A stretch of 15,444 nucleotides of DNA from assembly GCA_027625125.1 (NCBI GenBank), contig JAQBXG010000016.1, positions 1-15,444 of the forward strand, written 5' to 3'. The stretch is from Pseudomonadota bacterium (GTDB lineage: Bacteria > Pseudomonadota > Alphaproteobacteria > UBA2966 > CAIVPW01). Under the pieces are notes generated by a model that was given only the letters and a program-made list of their open reading frames with translations, made no database searches and was not told where the DNA came from. Position 1 is the stretch's first letter. Each line of letters begins with the position of its first letter. Of this stretch, positions 1-7,616 are shown one piece after another. The translations under genes and the position numbers were made by a program.

Positions 1-948
1 CAACGCGGTTTCGCCGTCGCGCAACACCGTGCGGATCGCCGGGAGATCCGACGCGACAATCGCCGCGCCCGACGCCATGTATTCGAACAGCTTCAGCGGC
101 GACATCCAGTGCGACGAATCGCCGGCACCCAGGATCGTCACCCGCCGTTGATAGGGCGCAAGGGCGAGTTCGACGCTTTGGAGGAACCCCGCCGTATCCG
201 CCGCCGGAAGATGGCCGTGGAAGGTCAGGTTCGGCAGGTTGGCGGCGCGCGCCCGCCACGCCGCCACGTCCGCGTCGAAGCCGCCGGCGACATGGAAATC
301 GATGCCGGGCAGACGCTCGGCGAGGTCGGCGATCAACTCGATGCCGCGCCCGGCGAACAATTGCCCGGCGTAGCCGACCGCGACCCGCGAGCCAGTGCGT
401 TCGAGCAGCGGCGGGGTATCGGCGGGCACCGGATCGGCGCCGTCCGGCGCGACGTGGATCGAATCCGGCGCAACGCCGAGACGGGCCGCGTAGTAATCCC
501 GCAGTGGCGGGCTGATGACGACGATGCCGCAGAGACTGCCGCGCCGGAGCGCGCGGCGCAGCAACGCCGCCTTGGCCCGCGCGTATGCGCCGAATTCGGC
601 ATGCAATTCGATCACCGACGAAAGCCCCAACCACGACGCGAACGTCACCGCGTAGATGCTGCGGGTGTAGACGAGGTCGGCGCCGGAGCGGCGCGCATGC
701 AGCACCGCCTCGACGGCCGTCCATGGTGATTGGAGCCACGGCGCGCGGGAGACGAAGCAGAGCGCGAAATTGCGCGCCACCCCGTAGGCGGCGAACGGGT
801 CGCTGCCGTCGCCGCGCCGCGCGTAGAGCGTGACGCTGGCCCCGACGGCGGCGAACGCGCGGCTCATGCGCATCACGTGGACGCTGTTGGCGAGCCGCGA
901 CGGAATCACCGAATCGGACACGTAGGCGATGCTGATTGCGCCGCTCAC
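1..948 (-). CDS. GT4-family glycosyltransferase, C-terminus cut by window edge
   Basis: Likely cytoplasmic retaining GT-B glycosyltransferase that adds a sugar from an NDP donor to the glycan built by this locus; 316 residues are visible and the 3' end lies beyond position 1. The N-terminal half has the usual GT4 opening (SVHVMRMSRAF near residues 24-34, then VTLYAR). The donor half starts near VGYAGQLFAGRGIEL (191-205) and carries the family signature SPLKLFEYMASG (283-294, probable donor-binding Glu289) followed by IVASDLPAIRTVLRDGE. The start is GTG at 946-948, overlapping the TGA of the upstream gene by four bases (GTGA), so it is probably translated by coupling; I see no good Shine-Dalgarno. 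Last gene of the visible operon. Fold assignment is secure; sugar specificity cannot be read. About 50-90 residues are probably missing compared with typical GT4 length. Confidence 0.9.
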   Translation of the reverse strand, partial: MSGAISIAYVSDSVIPSRLANSVHVMRMSRAFAAVGASVTLYARRGDGSDPFAAYGVARNFALCFVSRAPWLQSPWTAVEAVLHARRSGADLVYTRSIYAVTFASWLGLSSVIELHAEFGAYARAKAALLRRALRRGSLCGIVVISPPLRDYYAARLGVAPDSIHVAPDGADPVPADTPPLLERTGSRVAVGYAGQLFAGRGIELIADLAERLPGIDFHVAGGFDADVAAWRARAANLPNLTFHGHLPAADTAGFLQSVELALAPYQRRVTILGAGDSSHWMSPLKLFEYMASGAAIVASDLPAIRTVLRDGETAL

Positions 949-2492
949 GTCGCGGCGACCGCCCGCGGCCGGGAAGCGCCGGGGGTGGCGAGGCGGTCGC
1001 GGATGTGGGCCGCCAGGGCGTCGATGTCGGCGGCGAAATCCATCTCGCCGATCGAATGGACGTTGGCGCGCCCCAACAGCACCGAATAGAGATTTGCCGG
1101 AACCGACGTTGCCAGCACGGCGGCGACATAGGATTCGAGCGCCGATTCGTCGCTGTGGAAGTTGGCGAGCAGGTCGCGGATGGTCTGCGGCAGCGCCAGC
1201 GGATCGGTGGCGCGCCGGACCATCGTCGGCGGCAGCACGTTGAACGGCGCGTGGCCGAAGCTGAGCACCGGCTTGCCGAGGATCGCCGCCTCGATGCCGA
1301 CCGAACTGGTCAGCACGGTGACGAGATCGGCGCGGCGCGCCAGCGCCCGGGCGGTCAGCGCCGGAGACGCGAAGCGCACGCGGGGAATGGCGAGGAACTT
1401 GCGGTAGGCGCCGAGGCTGCGCTTGCCGACCATCCACGGATGTTCTTTCAGCACCAGCACCATGTCGGCCGGGAGGCTGAAGGCAATGCTGCGGGCGAGT
1501 TCGATCTGGTTGACCAGCGGCCGCGCGTAGACGAGCTGGGAGACTTCGGGTTCCGTGTGGAGCGGCAGGAACGCGAACCGCTGACCGCGCAGGGTATCGG
1601 GGGTGACGGTGGCAGGCGCGAGCAGCGCCGCTCCCCGCCGCGCCCGCAATGGGTTCAGCAGCGTTTGATAGACCAGCGGCTGGAGCAGGCCGGGGGTGTG
1701 ATTGTCGCGGCCATGGCCACCGGCGGTAAAGGCGGCGAGGTTGCCGGCGAAGCGCATTGCCCGCGCGAGCGGGCTGCCCGTGCTGTGGATCGCCGCCGCC
1801 GGACGCGCCGAGGGCGCGATGACGCCTTCGTAGCGGCCGTCGCCGGCGCGGACGCGGGCGAGATGCGCGCGGGCCTGGGCAATGTGCGGCGCGCCGCCGC
1901 TGCGCGCGGATTCATAGGACGCGGCAAGTTCCGGCGAGGGATCGTTGATCGTCGTCGCCGCCGTGACCAGATTGCCGATGCGCGTGGTGCGGAGGTTGAG
2001 GTAGGGAACGCCGCGCGAGCGGGCGACGATGGCCCCCAGTACATCGAGGAATGTCGAACAGATGAAGCCGACGACGACATCGGGCCGGACGGTGTCGAAC
2101 AGACGCTCCATCGCCTCGGTTCCCGCTTCGAGGATGCTGAACAGCTCGGCATCGGTGAAGCGGCGGCGGTAGTCCTGGACATAGGTGGCGCGGGGGCCGA
2201 ACACGAGACGCCGGTCGGACAGGATCGCGTCGAACAGGTCCGGCGCGTCGAGGCGTTCGGCGGTGGCACGAAGCCGGGCCGGACTGTGAGAGCGGTCGCG
2301 GCGGCGGGTGACGTCCCACTCTTTCACGATCGCATGGCCGCGGGATTCGAAATCGGGCTGCTGCCGCAGCCATTGGCGGTAGTGCCAGCTGTCGGCGACG
2401 ACGAAGCCGGTGCGGCCGCCGTCGGCCAACGCGGTAGCGAGGCCGTCAAACATGCGCAGCGACGCGCCCTGGGTCAGGAACAGGCTATTCAT
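945..2492 (-). CDS. KpsS/KpsC-like capsule-type glycosyltransferase
   Basis: Predicted 515-residue soluble protein resembling capsule polysaccharide biosynthesis (Kps-type) proteins. The C-terminal half holds the recognisable motifs: FLPLHTEPEVSQL (308-320), LVLKEHPWM (346-354, a K-x-H-P motif), and LTSSVGIEAAILGKPVLSFG (394-413, an S-S motif before a helix with Glu401). Kps beta-Kdo transferases and bacterial sialyltransferases, both CMP-sugar users, share HP and SS-type motifs, so transfer of the CMP-nonulosonate made here is an attractive inference but is not shown. The N-terminal 300 residues are poorly recognisable. I chose ATG at 2490-2492 because it overlaps the legB stop as ATGA and begins MNSLFLTQGASLRMFDGLA; the open frame continues upstream to 2783 but only as an Arg-rich antisense-like shadow of legB. 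Its own TGA overlaps the next gene's GTG. Alternative: a glycerophosphotransferase-like enzyme. Confidence 0.82.
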   Translation of the reverse strand: MNSLFLTQGASLRMFDGLATALADGGRTGFVVADSWHYRQWLRQQPDFESRGHAIVKEWDVTRRRDRSHSPARLRATAERLDAPDLFDAILSDRRLVFGPRATYVQDYRRRFTDAELFSILEAGTEAMERLFDTVRPDVVVGFICSTFLDVLGAIVARSRGVPYLNLRTTRIGNLVTAATTINDPSPELAASYESARSGGAPHIAQARAHLARVRAGDGRYEGVIAPSARPAAAIHSTGSPLARAMRFAGNLAAFTAGGHGRDNHTPGLLQPLVYQTLLNPLRARRGAALLAPATVTPDTLRGQRFAFLPLHTEPEVSQLVYARPLVNQIELARSIAFSLPADMVLVLKEHPWMVGKRSLGAYRKFLAIPRVRFASPALTARALARRADLVTVLTSSVGIEAAILGKPVLSFGHAPFNVLPPTMVRRATDPLALPQTIRDLLANFHSDESALESYVAAVLATSVPANLYSVLLGRANVHSIGEMDFAADIDALAAHIRDRLATPGASRPRAVAAT

Positions 2493-3505
2493 CGGGCGAA
2501 GCGCGCCGGATCGAAGCGGTCGAGATTGTCGGTGATCCACGCCGCCGTATTCTTGAGGCCCTGTTCGAACGGCACTTTTGGTTCCCATCCGGTCAGCGCG
2601 CGCAGGCGCGACGCATCGGCGAGCAGGCGCTGGACCTCGGACGCATCGGGACGGAGGCGGTCCTGGTCGGAGACGATCTCGCAGCGGTGGCCGGTGATGT
2701 CCATCAGCAGGCGCGCGACATCGCCGATCGACCATTCGCGGCCGGCGCCGATGTTGACGACTTCGCCTTCGGCGGCGGGACACAGGGCGAGGTCGGCAAG
2801 CGCCTGCGCCGTGTCGGTGACGTAGACGAAATCACGGGTCGGCGTCAGCGCGCCGAGGCGCAGTTCGGCGCAATGGGACAACAACTGGCTGGCGATGGTC
2901 GGGATCACCGCCCGCGCCGTCTGGCGCGGCCCGAAGGTGTTGAACGGCCGCGCGGTCACCACCGGCAGGCCGAACGACAGATGAAAGCTTTCGATCATCT
3001 TGTCGGCGGCGATCTTTGTCGCCGCGTAGGGCGATTGCGCGGTAACCGGATGGGATTCGGAAATCGGCACGGTTCGGGCGGTGCCGTAGACCTCGGACGT
3101 CGAGACATGGACCAGGCGGACAAGGGAATCCGAGTTGCGGCAGGCCTGGGCGATATTGACCGCGCCGTTGACGTTGGTTTCGACGTAGCTGCGCGGGGCG
3201 TCGTAGCTGTAGGGGATCGCCACCAGGCTGGAGAGATGAAAGACATGGGTGCGGTCCGCCACCGCCGCGGCGACGCGATCGGCATCGCGGATGTCGCCCG
3301 GAAACAGTTCGACCTGTGCCAGCACGTCGGCCGGCAGCGACTTGAGCCAGCCGGTTTCGTTCCACGAATTGTAGTAGACCAGCGCCCGCACGTTCGCGCC
3401 CGCGGCGACCAAGAGTTCGGTGAGGTGGCTGCCGATGAAGCCGTCGGCGCCGGTGACCAGCACCGATGCGCCGCGCAGGGATCGGGATGCAGCGCGGTCA
3501 GGCAT
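2489..3505 (-). CDS. legB: LegB-like NDP-N-acetylglucosamine 4,6-dehydratase
   Basis: Extended SDR of 338 residues, cytoplasmic. In the legionaminic acid pathway LegB converts GDP-GlcNAc to GDP-4-keto-6-deoxy-GlcNAc. Visible signs: Rossmann motif VTGADGFIGSHL (17-28), the LegB-typical YYNSWNETGW (44-53), VAIPYSY (95-101), VSTSEVYGTA (134-143) with the catalytic YAATK (Tyr160, Lys164), and RPFNTFGPRQTARAVIPT (186-203), which is close to characterised LegB proteins. ATG at 3503-3505 gives an 8-bp overlap (ATGCCTGA) with legX and places the Rossmann motif at the normal distance; an ATG 42 bases further upstream would add an Arg-rich tail and deepen the overlap. Its TGA overlaps the next gene's ATG. 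Family assignment is strong. The nucleotide (GDP rather than UDP) is inferred from the adjacent LegX homologue. Confidence 0.93.
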   Translation of the reverse strand: MPDRAASRSLRGASVLVTGADGFIGSHLTELLVAAGANVRALVYYNSWNETGWLKSLPADVLAQVELFPGDIRDADRVAAAVADRTHVFHLSSLVAIPYSYDAPRSYVETNVNGAVNIAQACRNSDSLVRLVHVSTSEVYGTARTVPISESHPVTAQSPYAATKIAADKMIESFHLSFGLPVVTARPFNTFGPRQTARAVIPTIASQLLSHCAELRLGALTPTRDFVYVTDTAQALADLALCPAAEGEVVNIGAGREWSIGDVARLLMDITGHRCEIVSDQDRLRPDASEVQRLLADASRLRALTGWEPKVPFEQGLKNTAAWITDNLDRFDPARFAR

Positions 3506-4574
3506 CGGCGCGCTTATTGAGGAACCGCCGCGCCGCCGCCAGGTCAACGGGCGTGCCGACGTCGGACCAGTATTCGTGCAGAGGAAACGCGGCGACGGCG
3601 TCGCCGCGGGCGATGGCCGATTCGATCAGGTCGGTCATGTTGATCGCCCGGTCGCGGGCGAGCAGGTCCAGCACGCCGGGCGACAAGACGTAGATGCCGG
3701 CGTTGCAGAGGACGCGCTCCGACGGTTTTTCGGCGACACCGGTGACGCGGGCGCCGGACGTTTGCAGCACCCCGAACGGTATCTCGACCCGGTACTGCAC
3801 CGCGCCGACCGTGATCGCCGCATGTTGTTCGACGTGGTGGCGGAGAATCTTGCCGTAGTCGGATTCGGTCAGGATATCGCCGTTGATGACCAGCAGCGGG
3901 CCGGCGGGGGGCGCGGGCAACAGCGACAGCGCGCCGGCGGTGCCGAGCTTGTCCTGTTCGCGCAGGTATTCGATGGCGATGCCGAAGCCGGCGCCGTCGC
4001 CGAAATGGCCTTCGATGCGGTCGGCCTTGTAGTGAACCGAGATGTAGACGCGCGGCACCCCGGCGCGGGCCAGCGTGCGGACCAGCCGTTCGATGATCGG
4101 CATGCCGCCGACATCGATCATCGGCTTTGGCGTCGTCGCGGTGGCCGGGCGCAGGCGCTGGCCCTCGCCGCCCGCCATGATGACGGCGGCGGCGAAGCCG
4201 GCGGCCGAGGACTCCGGCGGCGCATCCGGCGGCCGGAAAGCGCTGACATGGGCGAGCCGGACGAAGCGGCCGTCGGGGTCGAGCAACGGGATCGCCTCGA
4301 TGCCGTGGGCGGCGAACAGCGCCCGCAACTGCTGCTCGGTCGCGTCGGCAAGGGCGGTGACCGGCGCGCGGTTCAGCGCCACCGTCACCGGCTCGTCGAG
4401 GCCATGGCCCGCCAGCAGCGCCCGGCGCACGTCGCCGTCGCTGACCGTGCCCGCCACCGCGCCTTCGCCGGTGGTGACGACGGCGAGCGACAGCCGCGCG
4501 GATTCGATCGCCTGCACCGCGTCACGGACGGTGGCGGTCGGCGGGATCGTGCGCGGAGGCGGCGGCGGGTTCAG
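3498..4574 (-). CDS. legX: LegX/PtmE-like sugar-1-phosphate nucleotidyltransferase with N-terminal CBS pair
   Basis: Predicted 358-residue enzyme, two-domain as in Campylobacter PtmE/LegX, which transfers GMP to glucosamine-1-phosphate. The CBS pair covers about residues 8-115 (GTVSDGDVRRALL near 42-54). The nucleotidyltransferase follows: VIMAGGEGQRLRP (131-143), TTPKPM (147-152), VINGDIL (229-235, Asp233 a probable metal ligand) and YWSDVGTP near 335-342. Start choice: no ATG, GTG or TTG lies between the in-frame stop at 4593-4595 and a GTG at 4515-4517, and that GTG would cut off the beginning of the first CBS domain (TIPPTATVRDAV) and has no ribosome site. CTG at 4572-4574 lies six bases after a perfect AAGGAG and one base after the legG stop, so I place the start there. 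Oddity: codons 3-7 are all proline. Its end overlaps legB by 8 bp. Confidence 0.9.
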   Translation of the reverse strand: MNPPPPPRTIPPTATVRDAVQAIESARLSLAVVTTGEGAVAGTVSDGDVRRALLAGHGLDEPVTVALNRAPVTALADATEQQLRALFAAHGIEAIPLLDPDGRFVRLAHVSAFRPPDAPPESSAAGFAAAVIMAGGEGQRLRPATATTPKPMIDVGGMPIIERLVRTLARAGVPRVYISVHYKADRIEGHFGDGAGFGIAIEYLREQDKLGTAGALSLLPAPPAGPLLVINGDILTESDYGKILRHHVEQHAAITVGAVQYRVEIPFGVLQTSGARVTGVAEKPSERVLCNAGIYVLSPGVLDLLARDRAINMTDLIESAIARGDAVAAFPLHEYWSDVGTPVDLAAARRFLNKRADA

Positions 4575-4575
4575 G

Positions 4576-5769
4576 TCAGGCTCCTTCGAGGGTCATGCGC
4601 TTGCGGATCAGATGCTCGCCAAGCGGCACCGTGGCCAGAACCTCGGCGATCTTCGCGCCCGCGTCTCCGGTTCCGTAGGGATTCTCGCACGTCGCGGCGG
4701 CGGCGCGAAATGCGGCATCCGTCAGACCGGCGCGGATCGCGGCGGCGATTTCGGCCGCATCGTAGCCCGCGTCGAGGACGTTGGCGGCCCGCAGGCGGCC
4801 CTGCTGGCGCGAGCCGATGTTGACGGTCGGGCAGCCGAATGCCGGGGTCTCCTTGATTCCCGACGACGAATTGCCGGCGCAGACCACCGCGATGCCGGTT
4901 CGCGCCAGCGCCAGCAGGCCGTGGTAGTTGGCGCGGCCCAGGGATCGATGCAACTGCACCCCCGGCGGGGCGTCGGCGGCGAAGGCCTCCAGCGCGGCGA
5001 TGATGCGGCGGCCGCCGGCATCGTTGTTCGGATAGGTCAGCATCACCTGGACGCCGTCGTTCGCCAGCTCGGCGAGGGCCGCGAGCGCCGGGGCCGTTTG
5101 TTCCGCCGCCTGTGCGAATTCGGTGGTGACCGAATGTTGGGTGAACACGACCAGCGGCCGGGCGGGATCGAGGCCGTAGCGGGCCAGGACTTCATCGGCC
5201 GGGGTGAAGTTGCCCGCGGCGATCAGGTCGATGGCCGGAAAGCCGACCGTGTGGACACGCCACGGCTCTTCGCCCATCGCGACGATGCGGCGCGTGGCTT
5301 CCTCGTTGGTCGTGAAATGCAGATGCGCGAGTTTCGTCATCGCGTGGCGCACCGAATCGTCCAGCGCTCCGCCTTCGGTGCGGTCGCCGCCTTCGACGTG
5401 GGCGGTCGGAATGCTCATCTGGGTGGCGGCGATGACCGCCGCGAAGCCTTCGAACCGGTCGGCATAGACGACAAACAGGTCGGGCGCGAGCCGCACCAGC
5501 GCGCGGGCGACCGCGACGACGCCGGTGCCGATCGCCTGGGGCGTGGCATAGGGCACCGATTCGTCCATGCGGATTTCGACCTCTTCGTGGATCGTGATGC
5601 CGTCGGCTTCGATCTCGGCGCGGGTGCGACCGAAATCCGGATCGAGGTGGGCGCCGGAGACGACCAGGCGGTATTCGAGGTCCGGGTGCGCATGAATCGC
5701 CCGCAGGATCGGCAATTGCAGGCCGTATTCGGCGCGGTTGCCGGTGAAGACGGCGACGGTGCGGGTCAC
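4576..5769 (-). CDS. legG: LegG/NeuC-like hydrolysing NDP-HexNAc 2-epimerase
   Basis: GT-B-fold 2-epimerase of 397 residues, typical for NeuC/LegG. The family inverts C2 of a nucleotide-linked N-acetylhexosamine and releases the free manno-configured sugar for the synthase. Motifs: FTGNRAEYGLQLPIL (8-22), YADRFEG (102-108), THE-type acidic loop AHVEGGDRTEGG (123-134), FTQHSVTTE (209-217, His212), TYPNNDAGG (245-253), CAGNSSSGIKE (297-307) and NIGSRQQGR (317-325), with a C-terminal NPYGTGDAG (363-371). All expected active-site regions are present, so it looks functional. Start GTG at 5767-5769 overlaps the previous stop as GTGA. In Campylobacter the equivalent gene (ptmD) also sits between the synthase and legX genes. 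Whether the substrate is a 2,4-diacetamido sugar (LegG) or a GlcNAc-type sugar (NeuC) cannot be read from the sequence. Confidence 0.92.
   Translation of the reverse strand: MTRTVAVFTGNRAEYGLQLPILRAIHAHPDLEYRLVVSGAHLDPDFGRTRAEIEADGITIHEEVEIRMDESVPYATPQAIGTGVVAVARALVRLAPDLFVVYADRFEGFAAVIAATQMSIPTAHVEGGDRTEGGALDDSVRHAMTKLAHLHFTTNEEATRRIVAMGEEPWRVHTVGFPAIDLIAAGNFTPADEVLARYGLDPARPLVVFTQHSVTTEFAQAAEQTAPALAALAELANDGVQVMLTYPNNDAGGRRIIAALEAFAADAPPGVQLHRSLGRANYHGLLALARTGIAVVCAGNSSSGIKETPAFGCPTVNIGSRQQGRLRAANVLDAGYDAAEIAAAIRAGLTDAAFRAAAATCENPYGTGDAGAKIAEVLATVPLGEHLIRKRMTLEGA
4581..4586 (-). promoter_or_regulatory. Shine-Dalgarno AAGGAG deciding the legX CTG start
   Basis: On the minus strand AAGGAG is followed by the six bases CCTGAC and then CTG. 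It lies inside the last codons of legG. The next in-frame candidate, GTG at 4515-4517, has no such site. This is the clearest Shine-Dalgarno among the gene junctions of the operon and supports CTG initiation. Confidence 0.7.
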
Positions 5770-6554
5770 GGACGCGCCGCGAGGAGTTGGCCGAGGCCGT
5801 CGGCGAGGGCAATGCCGGGCCGCCAGTCGAAGCGGCCGGTGGTCGTGCCGATATCGACGACCAGCGCCGACGGCGAGCCGGATTGGGCGGCGACCGGGCG
5901 GGCCGGTTCGCCAGCGAGGTCGAGGGCGAGGCGGGCGAGGTCGGCGACGGCGGTGCCGATGCCGGTGCCGAGGTTGTAGATGCCGTCAGCGGCCCCCCGG
6001 GCCATGGCGACCAGACCGGCGGCGACATCGCCGACCCAGATGAAATCGCGCACCGCCGCGCCGTTGCCGATACGCAACGGGCCGTCGCCGGGGATCTGCG
6101 CGAGGATGTCGGATACCACGGTGCCTGGATTCATGCCGGGGCCGTAGACGTTGGCGATGCGGGCGACGACGCCGCCGCGCTCCAGTGTGCGGCGTTCGTC
6201 AGCGCGCTTGCCGGCGGTGTAGCGGCTGGGGGTGCGGATCGCATCGAACGGCGTATGGGGGGTGGCGGTGGCGTCGCCGTAGAGCGCCGCCGTCGAGGCC
6301 AGCACGACGCGGCGATAGCGCCCGTCGAACAGCGACGGCATGACGGTGGAGGCCCCGCCCGCGTCGGCGCGCGGGTCGCCGGCGAGGTGCAACAGGACGT
6401 CGCCGGACGGCGATTCCGTGTAGTCGGCGACCCGGACGCCGCCCGGCAGCGGACGGCGGGAGACAGGGACGGCCTCGATGTCCGCGTCGTCGGCAAGGGC
6501 GTGCAATACCGCGCCGCCGATGAACCCCGATGCGCCGGTGACGACGATCTTCAT
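5766..6554 (-). CDS. Short extended-SDR NAD(P)-dependent epimerase/reductase
   Basis: A 262-residue member of the NAD-dependent epimerase/dehydratase family. It has the Rossmann motif TGASGFIGG (6-14), ASTAALYG (86-93), catalytic-type YTAGK (Tyr112, Lys116), RIANVYGPG (132-140), RDFIWVGDVA (169-178) and IYNLGTG (192-198). It is about 50-80 residues shorter than LegB-type dehydratases, mainly through a trimmed central region between the Rossmann motif and STAALYG, and lacks the YYNSWN segment. GAAGG lies six bases before the ATG, which also overlaps the synthase stop as ATGA. Placed directly between the synthase and the 2-epimerase, it probably modifies the nucleotide sugar: reduction of the 4-keto group made by LegB or epimerisation are the obvious options. 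The exact reaction is unknown to me. Confidence 0.87.
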   Translation of the reverse strand: MKIVVTGASGFIGGAVLHALADDADIEAVPVSRRPLPGGVRVADYTESPSGDVLLHLAGDPRADAGGASTVMPSLFDGRYRRVVLASTAALYGDATATPHTPFDAIRTPSRYTAGKRADERRTLERGGVVARIANVYGPGMNPGTVVSDILAQIPGDGPLRIGNGAAVRDFIWVGDVAAGLVAMARGAADGIYNLGTGIGTAVADLARLALDLAGEPARPVAAQSGSPSALVVDIGTTTGRFDWRPGIALADGLGQLLAARP

Positions 6555-7603
6555 GCGAAGCCTTCGAGGTCGGCGGGATCGATGTGGCGGTCGGCATCGA
6601 TGGCCCGCGCGGCGCGGCGGCCCAATACGTCGTCGAGGCGGTCGGCGAGGATCGGGCCGGTGCCCGGCCGCTTGACCCAGGTGTTGGCGAGGGTCAATTC
6701 CTCACCGGCAGCGATCGGCGCGATGGAGACGACCGTCGCATAGGCGAAATCGATGACCGGCTGTTCCTCGGCGAGGATGGTCTTGGACCCGCCCCGCGCT
6801 TGCCAGATCGCCGCCGCGCCGGTGACGAGATCGCGCAGTTCATCCGGCTCGATCGAGATCGGCACGTCCGGCCCCGGCCAGGACCGCGACACGGTGAAGT
6901 GCTTTTCAAGGACCGTCGCGCCGAGGGCGACGGCCCCGAGGCAGGTCCAGATGCCGGCCGAATGGTCGGACAGGCCGAGCGGTACGCCGGGGAACGCGGC
7001 GGCGAGATCGCCGATGGCGCCGAGGCGCACCTTTTCATTGGGGGTCGGGTACATGCTGGTGCAGTGCAGCAGCGCGAACGGCGTGCCGTGGGCGCGCAGG
7101 ACCTGGACCGTGCGGCGGACCGAGTCGAGATCGTTCATGCCGGTGGAGACCAGCATCGGCTTGCCGAAGCGGGCGATGTGATCGATCAGCGGCAGGTTGT
7201 TGCATTCGCCGGAGCCGATCTTGAAGGCCGGGATGTTCATGCCGTGCAGGCGGTCGGCGGCCTCGCGGCTGAACGGCGTCGACAGATACAGGATGCCGCG
7301 TTCGCCGCAATGGGCCTGGACCTGCAACTCTTCGGCGGCGGTGAGTTCGCAGCGCTTGATGATGTCCCACAACTTCTCGGACGAGATTTTGCCGGGAGTC
7401 ATGTCGGTCGGCACCATTTCCTGTTCGGTGATGTGGCATTGGAACTTGATGACCTCGGCCCCGGCATCGACGGCGGCGTCGACACAGGCGATGGCCTTGG
7501 CGATGTCGCCTTCGTGGTTGATGCCCACCTCGGCGATGACCAGCGGCGGGTGATCGGCGCCGACGCGGCGGCCGGCGATGTCGAGTTCGGTCGGGTCGGT
7601 CAT
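6551..7603 (-). CDS. legI: LegI/NeuB-like nonulosonic acid synthase
   Basis: TIM-barrel synthase with a C-terminal SAF (antifreeze-like) domain, 350 residues, normal for NeuB/LegI. The family condenses phosphoenolpyruvate with a free 6-carbon N-acetylamino sugar to give a nine-carbon nonulosonic acid. Motifs: IAEVGINHEGD (23-33), IKFQ (52-55), YLSTPFS (106-112), FKIGSGECNN (127-136), LVSTGM (151-156), LHCTSMYPTP (179-188), LSDHS (211-215), LEKHFT (232-237), PGPDVPISIEPDEL (243-256) and SAF-domain WVKRPGTG (309-316). Every hallmark is intact. Start ATG is preceded by AAGGGG five bases upstream; a 13-base gap from the ptmA-like gene makes this the loosest junction of the operon. Its TGA overlaps the next ATG. 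LegI versus NeuB substrate cannot be separated by eye; the LegB and LegX neighbours favour a deoxy sugar. Confidence 0.94.
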   Translation of the reverse strand: MTDPTELDIAGRRVGADHPPLVIAEVGINHEGDIAKAIACVDAAVDAGAEVIKFQCHITEQEMVPTDMTPGKISSEKLWDIIKRCELTAAEELQVQAHCGERGILYLSTPFSREAADRLHGMNIPAFKIGSGECNNLPLIDHIARFGKPMLVSTGMNDLDSVRRTVQVLRAHGTPFALLHCTSMYPTPNEKVRLGAIGDLAAAFPGVPLGLSDHSAGIWTCLGAVALGATVLEKHFTVSRSWPGPDVPISIEPDELRDLVTGAAAIWQARGGSKTILAEEQPVIDFAYATVVSIAPIAAGEELTLANTWVKRPGTGPILADRLDDVLGRRAARAIDADRHIDPADLEGFA

Positions 7604-7608
7604 CGATT

Positions 7609-7614
7609 CCCCTT
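7609..7614 (-). promoter_or_regulatory. Ribosome binding site AAGGGG of legI
   Basis: In the only real gap of the operon (13 bases, 7604-7616) the minus strand reads AAAAAGGGG-AATCG-ATG, placing a good Shine-Dalgarno five bases before the legI ATG. It allows initiation independent of the upstream stop. Confidence 0.6.
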
Positions 7615-7616
7615 TT

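Noticed and set aside
936..2825. Plus-strand open frame of 629 codons antisense to the KpsS-like gene
   Set aside because: Product is Arg/Gly/Asp-rich without domain motifs and lies antisense to a gene with clear family motifs; long antisense frames are expected at this base composition.
2489..3547. legB starting at the upstream ATG (3547)
   Set aside because: Adds 14 Arg/Ser-rich residues and a 50-bp overlap with legX; ATG at 3505 fits family length.
3498..4517. legX starting at GTG 4517
   Set aside because: Removes the beginning of the first CBS domain and has no ribosome site; the CTG at 4574 has a perfect one.
4075..5979. Plus-strand open frame of 634 codons antisense to legG and legX
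   Set aside because: Low-complexity basic product; the minus strand carries two intact enzymes here.
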